Positions 56,701 through 64,000 of a stretch of 64,000 nucleotides of DNA are shown in pieces; the stretch's first letter is position 1; every line of letters begins with the position of its first letter. Source of the DNA: JAAUTG01 sp964458705 (GTDB taxonomy: Bacteria > Bacteroidota > Bacteroidia > Chitinophagales > Saprospiraceae); the NCBI GenBank assembly GCA_964458705.1, contig CAYWKD010000008.1:24055-88054 (forward strand), given 5' to 3'. The notes under the pieces are model-generated. The model was not told the DNA's origin. It did no database searches and was given only the letters and a program-made list of their open reading frames with translations. A program made the position numbers and the translations under genes.

Positions 56701-56794
56701 GAGTACAGAAGGGCATTTTTACGATAATTTTGATGATATGAATGATTTGAAATTGCAACTCAAAACTCAACTAGACAAAATTATAGACAAGTGA
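53780..56794 (+). CDS. Roco protein: leucine-rich repeats, Roc GTPase, COR and a TIR-like tail
   Basis: This 1004-residue cytoplasmic protein starts with leucine-rich repeats (ten 22-residue units at about 81-300). The Roc GTPase follows: P-loop GEGGAGKTS (362-370), DFGGQE switch II (411-416) and NEKSD base-specificity motif (471-475). COR spans about 535-830 and includes a cysteine cluster (Cys779, Cys781, Cys784, Cys811), as in other bacterial Roco proteins. The tail (about 845-1004) looks like a TIR/DUF4062-type alpha/beta domain: ELFLASSNELKAERD and YTQEEFETAYQNF. By analogy with STAND and TIR proteins, sensing by the repeats and output by the tail are inferred. No operon partner is evident. 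Confidence 0.9.
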   Translation: MADALQLIAQEQQARTGKLDLGCCGLTTLPDALFDCTWLEELYLGESYYDKEKKEWINSPNEGERNQLYELPPKMAQFQHLKALFADRNRISDISVLKHLVQLQNLDLNGNGISDISSLKYLTQLQTLDLGGNSISDISALQHLTQLQLLGLRFNKISDVSVLEHLTKLQTLSLRYNEISDISVLEHLTQLHDLDLRYNQISDISVLEHLLQLQYLYLNSNQISDISVLEHLSQLQYLDLMDNQISDIFILKHLTQLQDLYLSGNQISDISALKHLTQLESLNLEANQISDISPLLPLIEKGIPTSLKIADWYRKINIHDNPITTPPLEIVARGNAAILNYFEALKKGEEVALYEAKLLIIGEGGAGKTSLARRIKDEKVAMPKASTEGIDIIPYEFSTAEGDSFRVNIWDFGGQEIYHATHQFFLTKRSLYILLDDTLKDDKTVKDATFDYWLQVVELLSESSPVLIVQNEKSDRKKELDMAGIKKQFPNVLKSLTTNILTCRNLEKVRTALQYHIQQLPHIGNKLPKQWVEIRTALEQMASTKNYLSLEDYLEVCAKYEIEEEEKALMLSSYLHDLGAFLHFQDDLVLRDFFILRNDWATDAVYKVLDNPKVKAARGYFTQKDLEFIWRDKQYRFKQLQLLALMERFQLCFALRDRSEKTWLAPQLLPIETPDYEWNKEDNLLLRYRYGFMPKGLLSRFMVRTNHYVKDLDKAWRSGVFLQRENTAALVRETYGSREIRIRVKGAHPKELMTLIVEALDNINESYGSKLKVKKLIPCNCKLCKESKQPHFYDYSNLKRRKELGKRTTECEVSYEDISVEGLLDGVFVREMQKTPSDLEATSQKTIELFLASSNELKAERDAIEIFIRRENDRLAKKGIYLKLNLWEDLISAMSRTRKQDDYNEVILKSPIFISLFATKVGQYTQEEFETAYQNFKKGGTTQYIYTYFKNAQISTRTMNIEQLSKLDQFKKYLSTEGHFYDNFDDMNDLKLQLKTQLDKIIDK
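54020..54679 (+). repeat. Ten tandem 66-bp leucine-rich-repeat units
   Basis: The DNA repeats every 66 bases inside the Roco gene, each unit encoding the NQISDISVLEHLTQLQ pattern with small changes. Several middle units are close to identical, which suggests recent duplication or gene conversion. Confidence 0.85.
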
Positions 56795-56849
56795 TTTTTT
56801 TTAACCAATCAGACGACTCGATTCGCCTGATTGGAATATTGTTTTGGGG

Positions 56850-58445
56850 CTATGGCTTTTTTCTTTTCATGCCTGGCTGTGTAATTTCAAAGTCATCTTT
56901 TGACTTAGCAGCTTCCACCATTTTTCTAACATCTTCCAGGAGCTGCTTGGCATCATAAACAACACCATTTTTGATGGTATATTTGACGCCGCCTGCTCTT
57001 ATGACCTCGTTGTTATCATTCAATCGGACAGCTCCTGTGCCATAAAGCACTTTTAAATTGCGAAGTGGATTTTCTGCTACAATAACAAAGTCAGCCAGTT
57101 TGCCCACCTCAACCGTTCCAATCTGATCTTCCACGCCGAGTGCTTCTGCTCCATTTAAAGTGGCAGAACGGATGACTTCCAGAGGATGAAAACCAGCTTC
57201 TCGGAGCAACTCCAGCTCGCGAATGTAAGCAAAGCCATACAACTGATAAATAAAGCCAGAGTCAGAGCCAGCCGTTACACGGCCGCCACGATTTTTGTAT
57301 TCATTGATGAAAGTCATCCAAAGTTGATAGTTGCGTTTCCAAGCGACTTCCTCCTCTGTTCCCCAATCGTGCCAGTAAGAGCCATGCGAAATGCGACTTG
57401 GCTGATAGAATTGCCAAAGAGAAGGCATGGTGTACTCTTCGTGCCATTCTGCCCGTCTGGCACGGTGCAAATCGCGACTTGCTTCATAAATATTAAAAGT
57501 AGGATCAATTGTGAAATCTAGGTCGAGCATTTCCTGCATCACTTTATTCCAGTGGTCGGAATAGGGCTTGGCTGCTTGCTCCCACAGTTTTCCAGCTTCC
57601 GAGAATCTATCCTGCTCGTTTTGATAATTGTAATCTAGCGAATAATGCTGCACCGTTCGATCTTCAAACAAGGCTTCGGGCAGTCCGTACCAATGCTCCA
57701 TACTGGTCAAGCCGGCACGAGCCGAGTTGAGAACATTCCACCTGCCTACATCCATCTGTGCATGATGGCAAGCCGAGCGGAGTCCTAATTTTTTATTTTC
57801 CTCCAGTGCTGCTGCCATAATTTCGGGTGCTGCACCGAAGAACTTAATGCCATCCGCTCCTTTTTCAGCATTGCTCTGTACCCATTTTCGCGCCATCTCG
57901 GCAGTGCTTATTGGATCGTAGCTGCCTTGCCCGAAAACTGTATAAGCAAAAATTCTAGGAGCTGTGATTTCATTTTTTTCAGCGCGTTGTTTTTGATCTA
58001 GCACCCAGTCTAAGCCATTGCCACAAGAGGGATCGCGAATAGTTGTGATCCCATGTGCCATCCAAAGTTTGAATACATACTCCGCATCTGCACCCTGCAT
58101 TCGTCCACCAATATGCCCGTGCAGATCTACAAATCCCGGCAGCAGATACATGCCTTCACAATTTAGTTCCTTACCGCCTGCTTTTAATTTTGGTCGGCGA
58201 GTGGAATCAATCGGTACACCGGGATAGCCTACGACTTTTATATCTTTAATAATATTGTTTTCAACCACAATATCAATAGGCCCTCTAGGGGGCGCACCAT
58301 TGCCGTTGATAAGTGTGATGCCTCGAATAATGAGTTGACTCCAGGGGCCTTCCCCTCTGTAACGATCAGGTGCTTTTTCTACGGGGCCCTGTCCTGCTAA
58401 CTGAAATACAAAGCATGAAAAAGCTAAAAAAATAAGTCGGCGCAT
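56850..58445 (-). CDS. Secreted amidohydrolase
   Basis: This 531-residue metal-dependent hydrolase has a signal peptide (CFVFQLAGQGP). The metal site starts with FVDLHGHIGG (H-x-H), and later ligands lie in SACHHAQMD, MEHWYG and TAGSDSGF. The C-terminal KLADFVIVAENPLRNLK is typical of the imidazolonepropionase/dihydroorotase-like group. Exported members cleave cyclic amides or dipeptides; the substrate is unknown. The gene is divergent from the YqhA-family gene, and the MITE-like repeat begins 26 bases upstream of its start. Confidence 0.9.
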   Translation of the reverse strand: MRRLIFLAFSCFVFQLAGQGPVEKAPDRYRGEGPWSQLIIRGITLINGNGAPPRGPIDIVVENNIIKDIKVVGYPGVPIDSTRRPKLKAGGKELNCEGMYLLPGFVDLHGHIGGRMQGADAEYVFKLWMAHGITTIRDPSCGNGLDWVLDQKQRAEKNEITAPRIFAYTVFGQGSYDPISTAEMARKWVQSNAEKGADGIKFFGAAPEIMAAALEENKKLGLRSACHHAQMDVGRWNVLNSARAGLTSMEHWYGLPEALFEDRTVQHYSLDYNYQNEQDRFSEAGKLWEQAAKPYSDHWNKVMQEMLDLDFTIDPTFNIYEASRDLHRARRAEWHEEYTMPSLWQFYQPSRISHGSYWHDWGTEEEVAWKRNYQLWMTFINEYKNRGGRVTAGSDSGFIYQLYGFAYIRELELLREAGFHPLEVIRSATLNGAEALGVEDQIGTVEVGKLADFVIVAENPLRNLKVLYGTGAVRLNDNNEVIRAGGVKYTIKNGVVYDAKQLLEDVRKMVEAAKSKDDFEITQPGMKRKKP

Positions 58446-58470
58446 GGCGAATTTTGTTTTATTGAACGAC

Positions 58471-58744
58471 TAATATAACTGATGTTACGCACAATTTCAT
58501 AATTTACTGGTGCAAGTGTTGATTGCTGTAAGTTCTGGTTCTTTTTTATCAAGAAAAAAGAACCAAAAAATCAAGACTGTATTTCTTTTTTAACGCTCCA
58601 AAAGCATTGAAAATACTAAACAAAATAAACTCGCTAACGCTCAAACAGTATTTTGTTTTTAACGTATTTTCAACCCTTTTTCCACTAAAAGAAATAAGGT
58701 CGAATAGCTATTTATTGTTGTTTTGCGTAACGTTAGTAATATAA
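58471..58744. mobile_element. MITE-like inverted-repeat element, no coding capacity
   Basis: Imperfect terminal inverted repeats (58471-58491 and 58724-58744, 17 of 21 matching, ATAACT...GTTACGCA) enclose 232 bases with no gene. Inside are a perfect 11-bp hairpin (58537-58547 with 58554-58564, GGTTCTTTTTT) and a 10-bp pair (58618-58627 with 58649-58658). I recall similar 'AAGAACC...' repeats in Bacteroidota genomes, but I cannot confirm copies here. No clear target duplication is visible. Confidence 0.55.
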
Positions 58745-58892
58745 GAGAAAAAATGGATTTTTCAGTTGTTTTCGCTTTTGGTGCAGACAGGGTAGGCTTC
58801 TTTGGAAGAGATAACACAAAAGTAAATCTTGAAATGAGGCTGAGTAAGAAAGAATTTAGTATTTTTAAGCATTGTTTACAAATTTTCTTATC

Positions 58893-59360
58893 ATGAGACT
58901 TCTAGCGTACCTTTTTCGTGGAATAGGCATAATTGCTTCCATTAGTTTGTTGTTATTGGGCTTAGCAGTTATGATTTATAGCTTTGTAGAAGGATTTCAT
59001 GTCGTCGAAAAAATATTAAAATTCTCTGCCGCTGAGGATACCGTTATCTATGGCGCAATGGGCGTAGTTGATTTGATTTTGTTGAGCTTTAGTATATTTA
59101 TCGCCTCCGTAGGTATTTACGAATTATTCGTCAAACCGATAGAGAACTTGCCAGCATGGGTTCAAGTAAAAGACTTAGATGCACTCAAGAGCATGCTCGT
59201 TAAAGTAATTGTAGTCGTCATAGGTATCTCATTCATGGGGCGTATTATTACTTGGGATGGAAAGGAAAACTTACTCAACTTTGGAGTCGCAGTGGGTTTA
59301 GTCATAATTGCACTTAGCTATTTTTTGAGTGTAAAGATTAAAGGAGACGCCATCGACTAA
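58893..59360 (+). CDS. YqhA (UPF0114) family membrane protein
   Basis: This protein is about 155 residues from the ATG at 58893 and has four membrane helices (about 5-30, 50-80, 99-121 and 129-150). FRGIGIIASISLLLLGLA and YELFVKPIENLPAWVQVKDL match the YqhA/UPF0114 family. Function is unknown; ion-related roles have been suggested for relatives. The upstream TTG at 58872 is in frame but unlikely. The soluble pyrophosphatase gene follows after 59 bases. Confidence 0.85.
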   Translation: MRLLAYLFRGIGIIASISLLLLGLAVMIYSFVEGFHVVEKILKFSAAEDTVIYGAMGVVDLILLSFSIFIASVGIYELFVKPIENLPAWVQVKDLDALKSMLVKVIVVVIGISFMGRIITWDGKENLLNFGVAVGLVIIALSYFLSVKIKGDAID

Positions 59361-59376
59361 TATCAGATAGAATAAC

Positions 59377-59384
59377 TAACTTTG
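59377..59384 (+). promoter_or_regulatory. Putative -7 box for the soluble pyrophosphatase gene
   Basis: TAACTTTG fully matches TAnnTTTG, 36 bases before the start of the gene at 59420. Confidence 0.45.
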
Positions 59385-59419
59385 TTTTGAAGCGTTATGC
59401 AGAAAAATAAATAAAAAAA

Positions 59420-60145
59420 ATGGGACAAGAAGCATTCGAGAAGCTATGGAAAATGATTGGTTTACGCTACACATCACATCCTTGGCACGGAGTAGAAATA
59501 GGAAAAACAGCACCAGATATTATAACTGCATTCATAGAAGTCATTCCTTCCGACACGGTCAAATATGAAGTAGATAAAGCCTCTGGATATCTAAAAATCG
59601 ACCGACCGCAAAAATTTTCCAACATCGTGCCTGCACTCTATGGATTTATTCCTCAGACTTATTGCAAAGAGGAAGTCGCACAGTACTGCATGGAGAAAAC
59701 AGGTATGGATCATATTGTTGGAGATGATGATCCCTTAGATATTTGTGTCTTAACAGAGCGAGAAGTAACGCATGGAAACATCATTGTGCAGGCAGTGCCA
59801 ATTGGTGGATTTAGAATGCTAGATGGAGGAGAGGCAGATGACAAAATCATAGCAGTACTAAAAAGCGATGAAGTGTATGGTGCGTGGAAAAATATTGATG
59901 AATTGCCCAACACAATCATAAAAAGATTGCAACACTACTTTTTAACTTACAAGCAACTTCCCGATGAAGCTCCAAAATGTAAAATCACGCATATTTACGG
60001 CAGGGAGGAAGCCGTTGAAGTTATTCGCCGTAGTCAGGTAGATTATCAAAAGCACTACGGCAATTTAGAAAACGCTCTTTCATACACCTTGATGGAAGCT
60101 TTCAATTTTATACAACGCCAACAGAATATGCTTAACAATCTCTAA
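59420..60145 (+). CDS. ppa: Soluble inorganic pyrophosphatase, family I
   Basis: This 241-residue enzyme hydrolyses pyrophosphate to phosphate and pulls biosynthesis forward. The family I active-site acids are visible: KYEVDKASGYLKIDRP, then VGDDDPLDICVLTER and DGGEADDKIIAVL. It is longer than the E. coli enzyme, with an N-terminal extension (AFEKLWKMIGLRYTSHPWHG). A membrane pyrophosphatase is also encoded in the window (hppA), so both soluble and ion-pumping routes exist. It has its own -7-like box. Confidence 0.94.
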   Translation: MGQEAFEKLWKMIGLRYTSHPWHGVEIGKTAPDIITAFIEVIPSDTVKYEVDKASGYLKIDRPQKFSNIVPALYGFIPQTYCKEEVAQYCMEKTGMDHIVGDDDPLDICVLTEREVTHGNIIVQAVPIGGFRMLDGGEADDKIIAVLKSDEVYGAWKNIDELPNTIIKRLQHYFLTYKQLPDEAPKCKITHIYGREEAVEVIRRSQVDYQKHYGNLENALSYTLMEAFNFIQRQQNMLNNL

Positions 60146-60242
60146 TTGTAGATACTCAGAATAAAGATTTAACGCTTAGAAAAGAGTTGGATATACAAAT
60201 TAATACTAACAGGCCACAACCAATAACTTAGAAATTCTGATT

Positions 60243-60866
60243 ATGAAGGAACAAATAAAAGAATATTTAGCTGCTAGAATGGAAGAGTTTGATTTGATCT
60301 CAAACGAACGCAAGCAGAAGTTAACGAAGCTATCACAATACATTCAAGAGCAATTCAATAAGCAGCAAACGACCAATGCTATCGTAATTTGTACGCATAA
60401 TTCTCGGCGTAGTCATTTAGGACAGTTATGGTTGCTAGCTGCTGCGTATTGGAAGGGCATCACCAATATAGCGACTTACTCTGGCGGAACAGAAGGGACA
60501 GCAGTGCATCCAAATACAATTGCTGCCTTGCAACGTGCAGGTTTTGATATTACGACTACCGAAACTACAAGCAACCCTAACTACCAAGCAAAACTAGGGG
60601 AAGCATTACCCGCTCAGACTTTATTCTCCAAAAAATACAATCATGCCGCAAATCCTCAAAAAGACTTTGCAGCTATCATGGTTTGCACGGATGCAGACGA
60701 GGCTTGTCCAATCGTTTTTGGAGCAGCAGCAAGGATTTCGTTGCCCTTTGAAGACCCCAAAGTGGCTGATGGAACCCCACAAGAGGCTGAACAATATGAT
60801 GAGTGCAGTCGTCAGATTGCCAGAGAGATGCTGTTTGCGGTGAGCGAAGTAAATCTTGGTAACTAA
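60243..60866 (+). CDS. Low-molecular-weight protein-tyrosine phosphatase-like protein
   Basis: This 207-residue protein has the LMW phosphatase/arsenate reductase fold. The CX5R loop is CTHNSRR (Cys50 to Arg56), preceded by a hydrophobic strand (NAIVI). The general-acid Asp is probably in LPFEDPK. It is longer than classical enzymes (150 residues), with an N-terminal helix and an insert around 120-150. Such proteins act on phosphotyrosine or arsenate; the substrate cannot be told by sequence. lacZ follows 42 bases after its stop on the same strand. Confidence 0.85.
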   Translation: MKEQIKEYLAARMEEFDLISNERKQKLTKLSQYIQEQFNKQQTTNAIVICTHNSRRSHLGQLWLLAAAYWKGITNIATYSGGTEGTAVHPNTIAALQRAGFDITTTETTSNPNYQAKLGEALPAQTLFSKKYNHAANPQKDFAAIMVCTDADEACPIVFGAAARISLPFEDPKVADGTPQEAEQYDECSRQIAREMLFAVSEVNLGN

Positions 60867-60908
60867 GACCCTCACAAACGCTATATTTATTGCTAAAACT
60901 AATTTTAA

Positions 60909-63900
60909 ATGAAAAATACCGCCTTAACTATTGCCCTTTTTAGCTTGGTTTTCTGTTTGCAAGCACAGCCTCACTGGCAAAATCCACAAGTATTCAACAT
61001 TGGTAAAATCCAACCACATGCAACCTTTTATCCCTACACAACAGAGGCGCAAGCCATTGAAGGAGATAGAACCGAATCGTATTGGCTGCAATTCCTAAAT
61101 GGCAATTGGAAATTTAATTATGCTGAAAACCCTGAGACAAGACCGGTTGATTTTTACAAAGCAGATTTTGACGCTTCTAAATTCTCGACCATTCAAGTAC
61201 CGAGCAATTGGGAAATGCAAGGTTTTGGAAGCCCTATTTACTCCAATATCAGAATGCCATTTACGCCTGCGGTCATTCCTTTCATTCCTACAAAAGGTAA
61301 AGGAGTACATCAGAACAACCCCGTAGGTTCTTACTTGCGCGACTTCAATGTGCCACCAAGTTGGGCAAGGGATAAGCGACTGATTTTGCACTTTGGAGGA
61401 GTAAGTTCCGCTTTCTACGTTTGGGTAAATGGTGAAATGGTCGGCTATTCACAAGGCAGTCGAACACCAGCAGAGTTCGATATCACAGATGTGGTAAAGG
61501 TCGGTAACAACAAGTTAGCCGTAGAGGTTTATCGCTTCAGTGATGGTTCTTACTTGGAAGATCAAGACCATTGGCGCATGAGTGGCATCCATAGAGAAGT
61601 CATGCTACTCGCAATGCCAGAAAACCATATTGAAGATGTTTTTGTAGAAACTGATCTGGATGACAACTATAAGGATGCGAGCCTAAAAATAACGCCTCGC
61701 TTCTTTTTCAAAGATGCTGACGCCGTTAAAGATTGGGTAATTGAGGCGCAACTGTACGACGCTGAATCCAATCCAGTTTTGGAAGATAAAATGAAGTTAA
61801 ATGTCAATGAGATTACGAGATACTTCACTCAATCCCAATATCCAGCACCTTATGGCAATCCCAATTTGCCAGCAATGGAAAAGACCATTAAGAATCCTCT
61901 AAAATGGACAGCGGAAACGCCCAATCTTTACCGAGTCGTATTGAGCCTAAAAATGCCCGATGGAAAACTGGTAGAATCGCGCTCCGTAAATATTGGATTC
62001 CGCGAAATAGAATGGGACAAAAAAGGTCTGAAAATCAACGGCGAGGAGCTCATTCTATTTGGTGTCAATCGCCACGATCATCACCCTGAAACAGGCAAAG
62101 CCCTTTCCGAAGCCTCCATGTTAGAAGATATATTGCTAATGAAACGCTACAATATCAATGCTGTTCGTACTTCGCATTATCCCAACGATCCTAAATTTTA
62201 TGACCTATGCGATCAATACGGTTTGTACGTAATGGATGAAACTAACATTGAAACCCATGATTTCGGCAATTACATTTCCAGTCGTCCAGATTTTGCTGGT
62301 CAGATGTTGGATCGAGCTATTCGAATGGTGGAACGCGACAAAAATCATCCGTCCATTATCTCTTGGTCACTGGGGAATGAGTCTGGAACAGGCCCCAACC
62401 ATGAAGCCATGGCTGCTTGGATAAAGCATCGTGATCCAAGTCGTTTCCTTCACAATGAAGGAGCGCAAGTAAAAGGGGGGGATGCTGAATACGTCGATGT
62501 CCGTAGTCGCATGTACACCAAACTAGAGCGCTTCATTCAGCAAATGGAAAAAGAGGATCGCCCGATCATGTACTGTGAATATGCTCACTCAATGGGCAAC
62601 TCAACAGGACATTTGTACAAGTTTGCCGAAGCCTTCCGAACGCATCCGCAAATCATTGGTGGCTTTATTTGGGATTGGGTAGATCAAGGTTTGTATAAAA
62701 CTACGGAAGATGGCAGAAAATACTTTGCCTATGGTGGAGATTTTGGCGAAGAATATACCGATGGAGCATTCTGCCTAAATGGATTGATTTTTCCCGACCG
62801 AACGCCACATCCTGCTTTGTTCGAGTGCAAGAAAGTCTTTCAGCCTATCGAAATTGATTATGCTAATGCTAGTGTAACATTGATGAATCTGCACGACTTC
62901 ACCAATTTGGATGCTTATGAGCTAGAATGGCAATTGCTCGCTGATGGCAAGGCGGTTCAATTAGGAAACGTGGACATCCCCGCCATTCAACCTAATGATG
63001 CGGGCAAAATAGACTTACCTGCAATGACAATGAATGAAAACGCTCAATACGTTCTATCAATAAGCATAAAAACCAAATCGGATCTTAACTGGGCAAAAGC
63101 GGGTCATGAGGTAGCCTGGGAACAATTCCTACTAGCGCCCAAAACGGATAGTGATATTTCTATCAATACACCTATTATAGTGGAAGAAAGCGATGAAAGC
63201 ATCACCGTAATAAATGAGGACTACAAAATTGGCTTTAACAAGAAAACAGCCGCTTTAAATACTTATACGCTAAACGGGCAGGAACTCTTACTGTCGCCGA
63301 TACAGCCTAACTTCTGGCGAGTACCCACCGATAATGACCTAGCTTGGCAAATGCCTAAAATGAGCGGTGTTTGGAAAGCAGCCGCTTCTACTGCTGACTT
63401 AGATAAAATGGACGTCATCAAGGAGGACAACAACGGATTGACCATCAATGCTACTTACAACTTAATGGAGGGCAAAGCCAAGCTATACATGGAATATCAT
63501 GTGATGGCGAATGGTGTCGTAAGCGCAAAAGCTACTTTCGAGCCTAAAGCAGATGATCTACCCGACTTGCCGCGATTTGGCGTGCAATTGGCAATTCCTG
63601 CTACTTATCAAGCCATTGAGTATTACGGAAAAGGACCACACGAATCTTACCTAGATCGAAACTTGGGCAATAAAATGGGTATTTATCAACAAACTATCGC
63701 TGATTGGAACACTCCCTATATTCGCCCACAAGAAAATGGCAACCGAAGCAGTGTGCAATGGATCAACTTCACCAACGAGCAAGGCGTAGGGCTAAGAATA
63801 GAAGGAAGCAATCTGAATATCACTGCACACGATTACACCCCTGCCGACTTAGAAGCCGCCAAGCACACAATTGATTTGCCGCAGCGCGAGTTCATAACCC

Positions 63901-64000
63901 TTCAGATTGATGATCTGCAAATGGGCGTCGGAGGCGATGACACTTGGTCGCCACGTTCTCGACCACACGAAGAGCATCGCCTTACAGCTAAAGACTATCA
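60909..64000 (+). CDS. Beta-galactosidase, GH2 family (C-terminus cut off by window end)
   Basis: An ATG at 60909 opens a frame that runs to the end of the window (1030 codons), so perhaps 10-20 residues are missing. It has a signal peptide (SLVFCLQAQPH) and the GH2 layout: jellyroll (about 50-220), two Ig-like domains around a TIM barrel (about 330-620), then a beta-sandwich. The acid/base is Glu491 in SLGNESG and the nucleophile is Glu557 in CEYAHSMGNS. The MGVGGDDTWSPRSRP segment near the end is a LacZ hallmark. Exported here, it should cleave beta-galactosides from glycans in the periplasm. Confidence 0.95.
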   Translation, partial: MKNTALTIALFSLVFCLQAQPHWQNPQVFNIGKIQPHATFYPYTTEAQAIEGDRTESYWLQFLNGNWKFNYAENPETRPVDFYKADFDASKFSTIQVPSNWEMQGFGSPIYSNIRMPFTPAVIPFIPTKGKGVHQNNPVGSYLRDFNVPPSWARDKRLILHFGGVSSAFYVWVNGEMVGYSQGSRTPAEFDITDVVKVGNNKLAVEVYRFSDGSYLEDQDHWRMSGIHREVMLLAMPENHIEDVFVETDLDDNYKDASLKITPRFFFKDADAVKDWVIEAQLYDAESNPVLEDKMKLNVNEITRYFTQSQYPAPYGNPNLPAMEKTIKNPLKWTAETPNLYRVVLSLKMPDGKLVESRSVNIGFREIEWDKKGLKINGEELILFGVNRHDHHPETGKALSEASMLEDILLMKRYNINAVRTSHYPNDPKFYDLCDQYGLYVMDETNIETHDFGNYISSRPDFAGQMLDRAIRMVERDKNHPSIISWSLGNESGTGPNHEAMAAWIKHRDPSRFLHNEGAQVKGGDAEYVDVRSRMYTKLERFIQQMEKEDRPIMYCEYAHSMGNSTGHLYKFAEAFRTHPQIIGGFIWDWVDQGLYKTTEDGRKYFAYGGDFGEEYTDGAFCLNGLIFPDRTPHPALFECKKVFQPIEIDYANASVTLMNLHDFTNLDAYELEWQLLADGKAVQLGNVDIPAIQPNDAGKIDLPAMTMNENAQYVLSISIKTKSDLNWAKAGHEVAWEQFLLAPKTDSDISINTPIIVEESDESITVINEDYKIGFNKKTAALNTYTLNGQELLLSPIQPNFWRVPTDNDLAWQMPKMSGVWKAAASTADLDKMDVIKEDNNGLTINATYNLMEGKAKLYMEYHVMANGVVSAKATFEPKADDLPDLPRFGVQLAIPATYQAIEYYGKGPHESYLDRNLGNKMGIYQQTIADWNTPYIRPQENGNRSSVQWINFTNEQGVGLRIEGSNLNITAHDYTPADLEAAKHTIDLPQREFITLQIDDLQMGVGGDDTWSPRSRPHEEHRLTAKDY

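Noticed and set aside
61095..61391. Minus-strand frame of 98 codons inside lacZ
   Set aside because: It is an antisense shadow of a frame with intact GH2 catalytic motifs.

Overview
The window looks like a chromosomal stretch of a Bacteroidota bacterium, probably a relative of the Saprospiria. Two secreted enzymes end in type IX secretion (T9SS) sorting domains. A PorP/SprF-type protein sits beside an OmpA-type partner. A TonB-dependent receptor, several lipoproteins and a bacterial Roco protein are present. Shine-Dalgarno motifs are largely absent before starts, and a TAnnTTTG-like -7 promoter element recurs upstream of genes. Base composition is AT-rich and fairly even. I see no rRNA, tRNA, CRISPR array, phage module or transposase. 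The window opens inside a GNAT acetyltransferase and ends inside a GH2 beta-galactosidase.

Layout. Positions 1-11.3 kb hold scattered single genes: an AIM24-like protein, a 1-Cys peroxiredoxin, an NlpC/P60 lipoprotein, a voltage-gated-type K+ channel with a zinc ribbon, a PA14 lipoprotein, a Dna2-like nuclease-helicase, a Tat-type sugar isomerase-like lipoprotein and a DUF2461 protein. Positions 11.5-19.0 kb hold an RND efflux operon (adaptor, pump, TolC) that ends in an acyl-carrier-like protein without its serine. A TetR gene lies just upstream, with a paired palindromic operator in front of the operon. Positions 19.5-31.9 kb are mostly housekeeping: bS21, a membrane pyrophosphatase, an ABC-F ATPase, fabF, rnc, a YjbQ protein, gltX, a DUF4199 protein and a glycosyltransferase.

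Positions 31.9-46.5 kb carry cell-surface and secretion genes: a T9SS-exported acetyl xylan esterase-like enzyme, the TonB receptor, the OmpA/PorP pair, a T9SS-exported PhoD phosphatase, an aldehyde-dehydrogenase-fold protein whose active site is gone, and an M28 peptidase. Positions 46.6-50.1 kb hold purU, a degenerate TrpF-like protein, an alkyltransferase-like protein, a small conserved protein and a prohibitin-like protein. Positions 50.3-53.5 kb hold two sulfatases. Positions 53.8-56.8 kb hold a large LRR-Roc-COR protein with a TIR-like tail. Positions 56.9-64 kb hold an amidohydrolase, a MITE-like repeat, a YqhA-family membrane protein, a soluble pyrophosphatase, an LMW-phosphatase-like protein and lacZ.

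The most unusual items are: (1) the serine-less ACP-like protein that ends the efflux operon, with acpP also missing from its usual place before fabF; (2) the aldehyde-dehydrogenase-like protein that has lost Asn, Glu and Cys of the catalytic centre; (3) the Roco/TIR-like protein, a candidate immune or signalling receptor; (4) the TrpF-like protein lacking both catalytic residues; and (5) the 274-bp inverted-repeat element near 58.5 kb. All assignments were made by eye from sequence motifs; no database search was run.
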